In this document: positions 9,240-20,083 of the stretch, one piece after another
Position numbering within the stretch: the stretch's first letter is position 1
Layout: each line of letters begins with the position of its first letter
Assembly: GCA_017470715.1 (NCBI GenBank)
Contig: JAFUYE010000148.1
Location: 28,609 to 92,608 of the forward strand
DNA length: 64,000 nt
From: Selenomonadaceae bacterium
GTDB taxonomy: Bacteria > Bacillota > Negativicutes > Selenomonadales > Selenomonadaceae
Reading direction: 5' to 3'
Position numbers and translations under genes: made by a program
Notes under the pieces: generated by a model
Seen by the model: the letters and a program-made list of their open reading frames with translations, nothing else
What the model was told of the DNA's origin: nothing
Database searches by the model: none

Positions 9240-10095
9240 AGATCAGCGACTGTTCACTTATCCGGTGCTTGCGAACGGGCGCGACGACTACAAAACTTGC
9301 AAATTCTTCGCGAAGGCTACGCCTCACACCACTGCGGACGCGGCAGGCAATTTGGTTTTCGATGTCGACCTGTCGACGGATTGCGCGGAAATTAATCGAC
9401 TGATAATCAACGGCGACGCGGAATATCTTTTTCACGTCGAATGCCCGACGACAATTTATCGTAAAATTTTTACTAACGCTGTCGGGAAATTCTCTTGCAA
9501 AATTCCGTTGAGCCTCGTGAAAGATACGCTTTATCTCGTAGCTTTTATAGTTTTGCGCCGCGATGTGAAAAATTTTTTCTGCGCCGATTGGAATGACGAC
9601 TTCGACGGTTTGAAATTTGACCTTCAAAGGGGCAGTATTCTTGCCTACAAAAATTTTGAGACGTTGACTCTTGTCGAAGACCCGAACCTTTTTAAAAATG
9701 TCGGCTCGATTTTCAGCATATACAGGAAACTTGCCGACGATGTTCCGTTTGAAATTAATTTGACGACGCAGAAAATTAAAATCGGCTTGAACGCGAAAGA
9801 CTACGATTTATATCGACGATATTACGCCAATCCGACGTTGCAACCGATTTTGAACGCGATGATAATTTTGCCCGCATTGGTATCGATTTTCGCGGAGCTT
9901 AAACAGGACGCGCAAGAACACGAATCGGACGCTTGGTTTTCGGCGTTGAAAGCGGTTTACGGTCGGCAGAAGCTGGATTTTAACAAACTGCTTGCCGAAG
10001 AAGATTCGCTCACCTTGGCGCAGGAAGTCATGGGCTTGCCGATAACCGGAGCTTTGCAAAATATCGCGCAGATTGTCGACACGGAGGATTCGTGA
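9229..10095 (+). CDS. Hypothetical protein, middle gene of the GHKL cassette
   Basis: The protein has about 288 residues, no signal peptide and no membrane segment. I recognise no domain. The N-terminal half looks beta-rich (a possible sandwich, residues 1-150); the C-terminal half is helical with an acidic tail. ATG at 9229 follows a GGGGG run by 11 bases and lies inside the end of the ATPase gene, so translation is probably coupled. Its stop shares a base with the start of the third gene (TGATG). This tight packing implies that the product acts in stoichiometric partnership with the ATPase and the DUF6339-like protein. Function is unknown. Confidence 0.7.
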   Translation: MKIKDQRLFTYPVLANGRDDYKTCKFFAKATPHTTADAAGNLVFDVDLSTDCAEINRLIINGDAEYLFHVECPTTIYRKIFTNAVGKFSCKIPLSLVKDTLYLVAFIVLRRDVKNFFCADWNDDFDGLKFDLQRGSILAYKNFETLTLVEDPNLFKNVGSIFSIYRKLADDVPFEINLTTQKIKIGLNAKDYDLYRRYYANPTLQPILNAMIILPALVSIFAELKQDAQEHESDAWFSALKAVYGRQKLDFNKLLAEEDSLTLAQEVMGLPITGALQNIAQIVDTEDS

Positions 10096-10889
10096 TGGAA
10101 CTTTGCTATTTGAAAGGCGATGCACTCGACACGCTCAAAGGCAGCTTGGACAAGACGTTCGACAAATATTTAACGCAACGCGACAATTCGTGGGTCATCG
10201 AAGTCTGCGGAGAAAATCCCTTCGTGACGTTTCGCGACGTGCCCGACTTTGAACTTGCACCGCTTGACGCAGGTTTGGACGTGGGCGAAATTGACTTCCG
10301 CAACAGCAAAATACTTTACAAGCATTTAAGTTTCTTGACGCCTCGTCAGGCAGCCGACGAAAGATTTTGGGCGGGATTTTGTCACGGCGCGTTTTATGAT
10401 TATGTTCGGCGACGTTGGGGCTACGATAAAATTGATAATCTGCGCGGCGTCAACAAAGATGAAACAATCGACAAACTTCGTAACAGATTTTTTTTCGACG
10501 GCGGTTCACGCGAAAAACTTTTAACTAACACCTTGTCAAAATATTGGTGGGCAGGATACGTTTTTTCCGACGCGGGTTTGGATGCTCTGGGCTCGACAGA
10601 TTTTTACTCGAAACTTTTTTCGATAGCGTCGCGTTCGTTTATCGGCAATGAAAATCTTCGCAACGGCTTTGTAAAATTTTTGAAGCACTTCAAAGACCGA
10701 GGAATAACCCTCAACCGTGAAAAGCATATTCAAGCGGCAATGATAGAACTTAATCAAGTCGGCGGCGCGGTGATTCTCGACTGTTTGAGCGCAGATGAAG
10801 TTGCCGAAATAATGATTGCTTACGTCGAAAAAAATTCTCCGCCGAAAAAAAATGTTGTTTTCGACACGCGAACTGCTAAAATAAAATAG
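10095..10889 (+). CDS. DUF6339-like protein, third gene of the GHKL cassette
   Basis: This protein of about 264 residues carries the segment DERFWAGFCHGAFYDYVRRR near residue 95, which I associate with the DUF6339 family, a group without known function. The assignment is from memory and needs a profile search. Other features are aromatic-rich helices (KYWWAGYVF near residue 155) and a Lys-rich tail. The ATG at 10095 lies seven bases after GGAGG and overlaps the previous stop; a GTG at 10092 is possible but worse placed. It ends 65 bases before tgt. The three cassette genes probably function as one unit co-transcribed with queA and tgt. Confidence 0.72.
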   Translation: MELCYLKGDALDTLKGSLDKTFDKYLTQRDNSWVIEVCGENPFVTFRDVPDFELAPLDAGLDVGEIDFRNSKILYKHLSFLTPRQAADERFWAGFCHGAFYDYVRRRWGYDKIDNLRGVNKDETIDKLRNRFFFDGGSREKLLTNTLSKYWWAGYVFSDAGLDALGSTDFYSKLFSIASRSFIGNENLRNGFVKFLKHFKDRGITLNREKHIQAAMIELNQVGGAVILDCLSADEVAEIMIAYVEKNSPPKKNVVFDTRTAKIK

Positions 10890-10894
10890 ATTCT

Positions 10895-10954
10895 GTGGTA
10901 GCACTCAAGGACGGCAAATATAAAATAACGGACATTAAATGGGAGCTGGCTTAA
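10895..10954 (+). other. 20-codon mini-ORF abutting tgt, possible gene remnant
   Basis: A short open frame (VVALKDGKYKITDIKWEL then a stop) ends exactly where the TTG start of tgt begins, and it contains the tgt ribosome binding site GGGAG. Its composition is protein-like and hydrophilic. It could be the tail of a gene deleted when the cassette arrived, a small coupling peptide, or chance. I cannot assign it to a family. Confidence 0.3.
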
Positions 10955-12097
<1,143 letters not shown>

Positions 12098-12130
12098 TTT
12101 GTTGACCGTGCCGAAAACTTTTCACGTCGG

Positions 12131-12212
12131 AACGCGGCGACAACGTTTGATTTGTAAAGCGATAACAAAACTGTCCGGTTACTTTTTAAAAGTAACCCGT
12201 CGCTTTTAAAGA
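12131..12212. repeat. Dispersed palindromic repeat, copy A
   Basis: The tgt-yajC gap has a near-perfect palindrome GGTTACTTTTTAAAAGTAACC (12177-12197, at the 20-residue limit plus one paired base) flanked by ACGCGGCGACAACGTTTGA and CGTCGCTTTTAAAG. The same flanks recur in order at 24031-24102. No gene is evident here. Confidence 0.55.
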
Positions 12213-12236
12213 AACACTAAGGAGGCAATATTTTTA

Positions 12237-12542
12237 ATGGGCAACGAAACCGCAGCGGCCATAGCAAATTTTATGCCGATAGCCTTAATGCTTTTGATTT
12301 TTTATTTCCTGCTGTATCGTCCGCAAAAAAAAGCGCGCCAGGAACGTGACGCAATGTTGAGCAGCTTGAAAGTCGGCACCCGCGTGATAACAATCGGCGG
12401 CATTTTCGGGACGATTGTCGGGCTTACCGATGAAATTGTTCGCTTGAAAATCGCCGAAAACGTCACGATTGAAGTTGCTCGCGGTTCGATTAACGGTGTG
12501 GCTCCCGAAGTGAACGAGGCGAAAGACGACGGCAATGAGTGA
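12237..12542 (+). CDS. yajC: Preprotein translocase accessory subunit YajC
   Basis: YajC is a small single-span membrane protein associated with the SecDF complex. The 101-residue protein has one N-terminal transmembrane helix (about residues 10-28), then YRPQKKARQERDAML and the conserved GTRVITIGGIFGTIVGL motif. A good AAGGAGG lies upstream of the ATG. Its place after tgt is the usual one in bacteria. secD and secF do not follow here. It overlaps the next gene by eight bases. Confidence 0.95.
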   Translation: MGNETAAAIANFMPIALMLLIFYFLLYRPQKKARQERDAMLSSLKVGTRVITIGGIFGTIVGLTDEIVRLKIAENVTIEVARGSINGVAPEVNEAKDDGNE

Positions 12543-13149
12543 CGACATCCAATCGCAGAAAAAAATTTTGCGTCGAGAATTTTTAACACGGCGTGCAAAT
12601 GTTTCGCGCAATGAACGTGACCGCGTCAGCCGCGAACTTGTGCGAAAATTTTTAGCGACGGAACTTTATCGCGAATCAAAAATTCTTATGGCATACGCGT
12701 CGCGTCCCGACGAATTACAGTTGACGGAACTTTTCAACGCGTGTTTTGTCGACGGAAAAATTTTGGCGATACCGCTTATCGTCAGCAAGGGCGAAATGTC
12801 TGCGGTTGAAGTGCCGAATTTTGACGCGTTGGAACTCGGCGCGTTCAACATTTTTACCGTCAAGCCGGAACTTCGCAAATTCGTCGACGCGGAAAAAATT
12901 GATTGCGTGATTGTCCCGGGTGCTGCCTTCGACATTCACGGCGGGCGGCTCGGTCTCGGCGGCGGATATTACGACAGATTTTTGTTGCACGCTGTCAAAG
13001 CTCACAAAATCGCGTTCGCCTACGATTTTCAGCTTGTCGACAATTTGCCGAAAGAATTTCACGACGTAAAGATTGATTCTGTTATGACGCCGAAGATTTT
13101 TTGGCACGCGGTCGACGATCAAAAATTCCGCCACATTGCTACACCTTGA
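12535..13149 (+). CDS. 5-formyltetrahydrofolate cyclo-ligase
   Basis: This enzyme uses ATP to convert 5-formyl-THF to 5,10-methenyl-THF. The 204-residue protein has the expected N-terminal KKILRREFLTRR segment and the diagnostic VPGAAFDIHGGRLGLGGGYYDRFL motif near residues 125-148, which holds the ATP and substrate loops. It overlaps yajC and is translationally coupled to it. The family is certain; names in use include ygfA and fau. Confidence 0.94.
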   Translation: MSDDIQSQKKILRREFLTRRANVSRNERDRVSRELVRKFLATELYRESKILMAYASRPDELQLTELFNACFVDGKILAIPLIVSKGEMSAVEVPNFDALELGAFNIFTVKPELRKFVDAEKIDCVIVPGAAFDIHGGRLGLGGGYYDRFLLHAVKAHKIAFAYDFQLVDNLPKEFHDVKIDSVMTPKIFWHAVDDQKFRHIATP

Positions 13150-13169
13150 GCCGCAAAAAATTCAGACAT

Positions 13170-13198
13170 TTGACAAATTCGCCGTCGCGCAGTATATT
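13170..13198 (+). promoter_or_regulatory. Sigma-70 consensus promoter for the 3D-domain gene
   Basis: TTGACA (13170-13175) and TATATT (13193-13198) are separated by exactly 17 bases. Transcription would start near 13205 and give a leader of about 200 bases. Confidence 0.8.
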
Positions 13199-13310
13199 AC
13201 GCGGCGGTTTTTGATTAACAAGATTAATCAACAGCCAATCGAAAATTTCATGACTTATTCAGCAGCGTGTGCGATAATCGCCCGCGTTAAAAAATTCTCT
13301 GTGTTTTAAT

Positions 13311-13402
13311 CGAAAGGAGTGAATGCTGCTCCGAAGGCAAAGCGGCGACTTATCCGGTCGTCCGTCTACGGGACGCAACTCGGTGTTGCGTTAAGCGGCG
13401 GA
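13311..13402 (+). ncRNA. Structured 5' leader of the 3D-domain gene, unassigned RNA element
   Basis: The leader holds consecutive stem-loops: CGAC/GTCG (about 13353-13367), GTCCGT paired with ACGGGAC (about 13364-13378), and CGCAAC/GTTGCG (about 13375-13391). These end just before the ATG. A GTG at 13319 opens the frame through this region but overlaps its own Shine-Dalgarno sequence. The region looks more like RNA structure than coding sequence. Genes for 3D-domain wall proteins are often riboswitch-controlled (c-di-AMP ydaO type in Firmicutes), but I could not match this leader to that consensus. It stays unassigned. Confidence 0.4.
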
Positions 13403-14077
13403 ATGATGAAGCGAAAAATATTCGATACCATTACAAACCTCAACAAAAAAATCGCGCTGTGTTTGGTTATCGCGGGTTTTACGATGATGAATACCGGTTT
13501 TACCGAACAAGAAAATTTTGTCGAAGAACCTGCAAACGAAATCGAAATCGAACAAACAAGCGCAAACGAACCGACGGCAATCGCTGTCGGCGAAAACGGA
13601 CGAATTAAAATCAGCGAAGACGACGAACTGTCCAAAGCTCTCGCGGAAGTCGTGGAAAATTCGCGTGACGTGAATACGACGGACGAGGAACCGGTTGCTG
13701 AAACTCAGGCGGTTGAAGTTTCCACAATCGAAGAAGTTCAACCCGTCGAAGAAATTCCCGAAAACGTTATCGAAACTTCACGCGGACTTGTGCCTTACAC
13801 GCAGATGTACGGTATGGAAGCAACGGCGTATCTTCCGACAGACGGCAGCCCCGAAGGTATAACGGCAATGGGAATTCCCGCGACATACGGCATTGTTGCG
13901 GTTGACCCCGACGTTATCCCGCTCGGCTCGCGTGTGTATATCCCCGGCTACGGCGAAGCACTTGCGGCGGACACGGGCGGCGCGATTTACGGCTACCGAA
14001 TCGATCTGTGCATGGAAAGTTACAACGAGGCAATGGAATTCGGGCGACGCAATGTTACCGTCTTCGTGCTCAAATAA
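13403..14077 (+). CDS. Exported 3D-domain protein (putative peptidoglycan hydrolase)
   Basis: The protein has about 225 residues. A hydrophobic N-terminal segment (about residues 14-30) serves as signal or anchor, followed by a long acidic low-complexity spacer and a C-terminal 3D domain: MEATAYLPTDGSPEGITAMG, IVAVDPDVIPLGSRVYIPGYG and ALAADTGGAIYGYRIDLCM. The three Asp residues that name the family are present. The 3D domain resembles the catalytic domain of MltA-type lytic transglycosylases and is found in RpfB/YabE-type wall proteins. Two adjacent ATG codons (13403 and 13406) fit. It is a single gene with its own promoter and a terminator after it. Confidence 0.85.
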   Translation: MMKRKIFDTITNLNKKIALCLVIAGFTMMNTGFTEQENFVEEPANEIEIEQTSANEPTAIAVGENGRIKISEDDELSKALAEVVENSRDVNTTDEEPVAETQAVEVSTIEEVQPVEEIPENVIETSRGLVPYTQMYGMEATAYLPTDGSPEGITAMGIPATYGIVAVDPDVIPLGSRVYIPGYGEALAADTGGAIYGYRIDLCMESYNEAMEFGRRNVTVFVLK

Positions 14078-14121
14078 ATCTTGACAACAATCACTGCAAC
14101 TTGTGTTGAAATAAAATCTTG

Positions 14122-14157
14122 AAAAAAATCCCTTCGACTTCGGTCGCGGGGATTTTT
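14122..14157 (+). terminator. Rho-independent terminator after the 3D-domain gene
   Basis: AAAAATCCC and GGGATTTTT arms enclose a CGAC/GGTC inner stem and end in a T run. Confidence 0.7.
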
Positions 14158-14197
14158 GATTGCGGAAATTTATTGCGGAAAATTTTTGTGCGGTACG

Positions 14198-14226
14198 TTG
14201 ACCAAAGTGAAACTTCGCGGTAGAAT
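14198..14226 (+). promoter_or_regulatory. Promoter of the glp operon
   Basis: TTGACC (14198-14203) is separated by 17 bases from TAGAAT (14221-14226), about 50 bases upstream of glpA. No palindromic operator was recognised beside it. Confidence 0.75.
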
Positions 14227-14277
14227 TCTTACAGGTTTTTTTGAGCAACGGAGAACTTTAACGAAAAGGTGAGGGTT

Positions 14278-15891
14278 ATGGAAAAAGCTACGGTCGTTGT
14301 TATCGGCGGCGGAGCAACCGGCTTGGGCATCCTTCGCGATTTGTCCATGCGCGGCGTCAAAGCTCTGCTCGTCGAGAAAAATGACTTGGTCAACGGCGCA
14401 AGTTCCCGCTATCACGGACTTTTACACAGCGGCGGACGTTACGCAGTCAAAGATCAGGAAGCCGCCAAAGAATGTATCATCGAAAATCAAATCATGCGCA
14501 AAATCGGCAAGTCGTGCGTCGAACCGTGCGGCGGCATGTTTACGCGTCTGGACATTGACGACCCCGCTTACGAAGAAGCTTGGGTTAAAGGTTGTGCGGA
14601 CAGCGGTATCGAAGCCACGCCCATAACTTTGGACGAAGCTTTTAAATTGGAGCCGAGACTTTCCCGCAAACACGTCAAAAGCGCATATCTCGTTCCCGAC
14701 GCGGCAGTCGACGGTTTTCGCATGGCGTGGCAACTTATTGATTCGTCGAAACGTTACGGCGGCGAACTCAAGACTTACACTGAAGTTATCGGTTTCGACA
14801 GCGTCAACGGCGAATTGCGCGGCGTCAAAGTTCGCAACCAATTCACGGGCGAAACTTACGAAATCGGCTGTGACATTGCTGTCAACGCGGCAGGCGGCTG
14901 GGCAGGTTTCGTCGGCAAGTTGGCAGATGTCGAAATCGGCGTTCAACCCGACAAAGGCACGCTTATTGCGTTCAATCAAAGAATTGTTAATCATGTCGTC
15001 AATCGGTTGCACAAATCTTCCGACGGCGATATTTTTGTTCCGCACGGCTCAATTACGATTTTGGGCACGTCGTCAATGAGCGTTCCCGACCCCGAAGATA
15101 CTTCCACTTCACGCGAAGAAGTCGAAAGCCTGTTAAAAATCGGCGAACAAACTTTTGAGGACTTGCGCGACTTCAGAATTCTGCGGACGTTTGCAGGTTC
15201 AAGACCGTTGTATATTCCGCCCGGCGGTGCTGTCGGACGCAGTGCATCACGCGGTTTCGCTATCGTCGACCACGAAAATGACGGCTTGAAAGGTTTCTTC
15301 ACGATTGTCGGCGGCAAATTCACTACGTACAGATTGATGGCGGAAAAAATCTGCAACCAAATCTGCGCGAAGTTGAACAACACGACGCCTTGTCGCACGG
15401 CTGAAGAACCGCTCGTCGAAGAAGTTTCCGACAACGACAAAGCCCGTGCAAAAAAATTTTTCCCGTCATACGGCACGAATTTGGCGGCAACTCGTTTGGG
15501 GGTCGAACGCTTTAAAAAAGTTGTCGAGCGTTTGGAAAATGACCCCGAAAGTCGCGAACTCGTTTGCGAATGCGAAAATGTCACCCGCGCCGAAGTCGAA
15601 GAAATTTGCAAAGACGACACAAGCTTTATCGTCAACGACGTTCGCCGCAGAACTCGTATCGGCATGGGCACTTGTCAAGGAAATTTCTGCGCGTTGCGTG
15701 CAGCGGCTGTTTTTGCTGACATGGGCGTCGAATCAACCGCAAAAGATTCGCTTACCCGTATGCGTGAATTTTTGCAAGGTCGCTGGAAGGGAATTCGCCC
15801 TGTGTTACTCGGCAGAACTTTGCGCGAAACCGAAATGACGCGCTCAATTTACGAACTTTCAATGAACGTGACGGGAGGCGAGCCCAAATGA
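14278..15891 (+). CDS. glpA: Anaerobic glycerol-3-phosphate dehydrogenase subunit A (FAD)
   Basis: GlpA oxidises sn-glycerol-3-phosphate to dihydroxyacetone phosphate in the GlpABC complex. The 537-residue protein starts with the FAD motif VVVIGGGATGLGILRDLSMRG, followed by SSRYHGLLHSGGRYAV, typical of GlpA/GlpD. A C-terminal [2Fe-2S] BFD-like domain carries four Cys (CECENVT near residue 427 and CQGNFC near 465). ATG 14278 is chosen because AAAGGTGAGG lies just upstream; the GTG at 14269 sits inside that SD. It overlaps glpB by four bases. Confidence 0.96.
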   Translation: MEKATVVVIGGGATGLGILRDLSMRGVKALLVEKNDLVNGASSRYHGLLHSGGRYAVKDQEAAKECIIENQIMRKIGKSCVEPCGGMFTRLDIDDPAYEEAWVKGCADSGIEATPITLDEAFKLEPRLSRKHVKSAYLVPDAAVDGFRMAWQLIDSSKRYGGELKTYTEVIGFDSVNGELRGVKVRNQFTGETYEIGCDIAVNAAGGWAGFVGKLADVEIGVQPDKGTLIAFNQRIVNHVVNRLHKSSDGDIFVPHGSITILGTSSMSVPDPEDTSTSREEVESLLKIGEQTFEDLRDFRILRTFAGSRPLYIPPGGAVGRSASRGFAIVDHENDGLKGFFTIVGGKFTTYRLMAEKICNQICAKLNNTTPCRTAEEPLVEEVSDNDKARAKKFFPSYGTNLAATRLGVERFKKVVERLENDPESRELVCECENVTRAEVEEICKDDTSFIVNDVRRRTRIGMGTCQGNFCALRAAAVFADMGVESTAKDSLTRMREFLQGRWKGIRPVLLGRTLRETEMTRSIYELSMNVTGGEPK

Positions 15892-17102
15892 AAATTTCTG
15901 ACGTAATTGTTATCGGCGGCGGACTTGCGGGCTTGATGGCTGCTTCCGTTGCGGCAAGTCGCAAGCAAAGTGTCACCGTTTTGACTTACGGATCGGGTTC
16001 ATTACCGCTGGCTAGCGGCACGATTGATTTTTTCAACGCGGAAAATCCCGAAGTCGCGATTAAAAATTTGCCCGAAACTCATCCTTACGCAAAAATCGGC
16101 GCGAAAGCTTTGGACGCGTCGGCGAAATTTTTATGTGACGTTGCCGCGCAGGCTAATCTGCCTTACCACGGACGAATCAGCGCACAAATTCCGGTCGTGA
16201 CGGCTGTCGGCACGCTGAAATATTCGGCACTCGTCCCCGAATCAATGGACGCGTCGAAACTTGCCGGCAAGAAAAAAATTTTTGTCGTCGAGATTAGCGG
16301 CTTGAAAGATTTTTACGCGTCGATGATTGTCGACAATCTGAAAAAATATTTCCCCGCAAAACAATTCGAGACTGCAAAAATCGACTTGCGCTTTTTGGGC
16401 GGACGCGACATAACTTGTATGGACGCAGCGCAACTTTTGACGGACAACGAACAGCCGCTTGCCAACGAACTCAAAGCTTTGAACGCGGGCGGTGACGACG
16501 CAATTATCCTGCCGCCGATTTTCGGTGTGATGGGGAATTTTTCGCGCTCGGCAGTTCAAACGCAAGTTAAAGCTGAAATTTTCGAGACAACTTGCTTGCC
16601 GCCGTCGCCTGCCGGAATGCGTCTGCAACGTGCGTTCATGAAATATTTGCAAAGTAACGGCGTCAAATTCTTCGAGAATTCCAAAGTCGTTCGCGGCGTC
16701 GTCGAAGGCAAAAAAGTCACGGGCGTCGTCGTCGAAAATGTCGTTCGCGAAAAAACTTTCCGTGCACACAAAATTATTTTGGCAACGGGCGGATTTTACA
16801 GCGGCGGAATTCAAATGCGCGAATTCGACAATCCGAAAGAAATGATTTTCGACTTGCCCGTATTTTTCCCGACGGGCGCGGAAAATTGGAGCAACCAGCA
16901 ACTGTTCGAGAACAAACCGCAAGGTTTTTCGATGACGGGCATTTTAACCGACGAAAATTTACGTCCCGTCGACGCGAACGGAAAAGTTTTGTTCGACAAC
17001 CTGCACGTCGTGGGCGCGAATCTCGGCGGCTGTGATAAAATTTTTGAGCGTTCATTGGGCGGCATTGCAATTTCTTCCGCGTACAAAGCGGCGACGGTTT
17101 AA
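15888..17102 (+). CDS. glpB: Anaerobic glycerol-3-phosphate dehydrogenase subunit B
   Basis: This 404-residue flavoprotein starts with a dinucleotide fold VIVIGGGLAGLMAA and has the family-specific LASGTIDFF motif near residue 42. A second FAD-binding segment near the C-terminus reads LHVVGANLGGCDKIFERS. GlpB links the GlpA flavin domain to the iron-sulfur subunit GlpC. The ATG overlaps the glpA stop (ATGA). glpC follows after 13 bases. Confidence 0.95.
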   Translation: MKISDVIVIGGGLAGLMAASVAASRKQSVTVLTYGSGSLPLASGTIDFFNAENPEVAIKNLPETHPYAKIGAKALDASAKFLCDVAAQANLPYHGRISAQIPVVTAVGTLKYSALVPESMDASKLAGKKKIFVVEISGLKDFYASMIVDNLKKYFPAKQFETAKIDLRFLGGRDITCMDAAQLLTDNEQPLANELKALNAGGDDAIILPPIFGVMGNFSRSAVQTQVKAEIFETTCLPPSPAGMRLQRAFMKYLQSNGVKFFENSKVVRGVVEGKKVTGVVVENVVREKTFRAHKIILATGGFYSGGIQMREFDNPKEMIFDLPVFFPTGAENWSNQQLFENKPQGFSMTGILTDENLRPVDANGKVLFDNLHVVGANLGGCDKIFERSLGGIAISSAYKAATV

Positions 17103-17115
17103 GGGGGCTTTCATC

Positions 17116-18318
17116 ATGAGCGACAAAACACAGGCAATTTTCACGGGTGACCGCTGTCTTTCGTGCACGTCCTGCATGGCGAATTGTCCCGTTATGGCGG
17201 CAGTCAAAGAATATCGCGGACCGAAACTCGTCGGACCTGCGCATAACAGAATGCATTTTTCGCAGGAAGACATCGAAGAGAGTTTAAACTACTGTTCCAA
17301 CTGCAAAAGCTGTGACCGCGCTTGTCCGTCGGGCGTTGCGGTTTCGACGCTGAACATGTTGCAACGCGCCGAATATTACAAAAAACATGAACACCTGCGT
17401 TCCGAAGACATGTTGGCTCACGGCGAACGTATGGCGAAGATGATTCGCATGATGCCTTTCGGTGCGACGTTTTCAAATATCGGTATGAGTATCGGCAAAG
17501 CTTTGGGCGTGTTCAGTGCGCTCGGACTTGCGGGCGAACGAAACATGCCGGCTTACGCGTCGACACCGTTTAAAGATTTGCACAAGAAAATTAAGCAACC
17601 TTCCGCCGATAAAAAAATCGTCATGTTCACGGGCTGTTATATCAACGACAACGAACCGCAAGTCGGTGAAGCTTTCGTCAAAGTCATGAACGCGAACGGT
17701 TACGAAGTTTTAATCGACGAAGGTTTTAACTGTTGCGGGTCGCCGCTTGTCGTCACGGGTTTTCTCGACGAAGCGCGTCAACATGCCGACAATAACGTCA
17801 AGCGAATTTTGGATTGGAAACGCAAGGGAATTCCCGTCGTCACGCCGTGCACAAGCTGTTCACTCATGCTCAAAGAAGAATATCACGAACTTTTCGGCGA
17901 ACACGAAATGCACGAGGCGGCTGAAAATGTTTACGACGCCTTTGAGTTTTTGGAGATTTTGCAGGAACGCGGGCAGTTCAACGACAAATTTAAATCGCTC
18001 AATCAAAAACTTTTGTATCACGTGCCGTGTCATTTGAAATCGCAGGCAATCGGTCTTCCCGCACAAGACATTTTGGAAGAAGCCGGCGCGAAAGTTCAGC
18101 TTGCGGACGCGGGTTGTTGCGGAATTTCGGGCAACTACGGTTTTCGCAAAGACAAGTACGAAATTTCGATGAAGATCGGCGCGAAACTTTTTGAACGTGT
18201 CAAGCAAAACGACTTCGACAAAGTTATCAGCGACTGCGGCACTTGTCGTATGCAAATTCATCACGGCACAAACATTAAGCCTGTTCACCCGATTGAAGTT
18301 TTGGCTAAAGCTTATTAA
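17116..18318 (+). CDS. glpC: Anaerobic glycerol-3-phosphate dehydrogenase subunit C (iron-sulfur)
   Basis: This 400-residue protein has two 4Fe-4S ferredoxin motifs near the N-terminus, CLSCTSCMANCP (about residues 13-24) and CSNCKSCDRACP (about 60-71). Two CCG domains follow, with CCGSPLV near residue 211 and CCGISGNYG near residue 334. GlpC anchors the dehydrogenase to the membrane and passes electrons to the quinone pool. The ATG at 17116 follows an AGGGGG sequence; an upstream extension in frame overlaps glpB and is not credible. It ends the glpABC unit before a repeat-rich gap and glpK. Confidence 0.95.
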   Translation: MSDKTQAIFTGDRCLSCTSCMANCPVMAAVKEYRGPKLVGPAHNRMHFSQEDIEESLNYCSNCKSCDRACPSGVAVSTLNMLQRAEYYKKHEHLRSEDMLAHGERMAKMIRMMPFGATFSNIGMSIGKALGVFSALGLAGERNMPAYASTPFKDLHKKIKQPSADKKIVMFTGCYINDNEPQVGEAFVKVMNANGYEVLIDEGFNCCGSPLVVTGFLDEARQHADNNVKRILDWKRKGIPVVTPCTSCSLMLKEEYHELFGEHEMHEAAENVYDAFEFLEILQERGQFNDKFKSLNQKLLYHVPCHLKSQAIGLPAQDILEEAGAKVQLADAGCCGISGNYGFRKDKYEISMKIGAKLFERVKQNDFDKVISDCGTCRMQIHHGTNIKPVHPIEVLAKAY

Positions 18319-18319
18319 A

Positions 18320-19997
<1,678 letters not shown>

Positions 19998-20017
19998 TTT
20001 TTTCAGGGACATGAGTG

Positions 20018-20067
20018 AAGGGACAAGGGACAAGTTCAAAACACTTTTCCCTTATCCCTTGTCCCTT
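20018..20067. repeat. Inverted AAGGGAC heptamer repeats between glpK and glpF
   Basis: AAGGGACAAGGGA (20018-20030) is perfectly complementary to TCCCTTGTCCCTT (20055-20067), a 13-bp stem with a 24-base loop ending seven bases before... the SD region of glpF. The unit is the same as in the single-sided run at 5662-5690. Confidence 0.75.
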
Positions 20068-20083
20068 ACAGGAGGTATTATTC

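Noticed and set aside
13311..13402. ydaO/c-di-AMP riboswitch
   Set aside because: Context is suggestive, but the conserved GGGGAACC and CAGCTAAC-type words of that riboswitch are not found.
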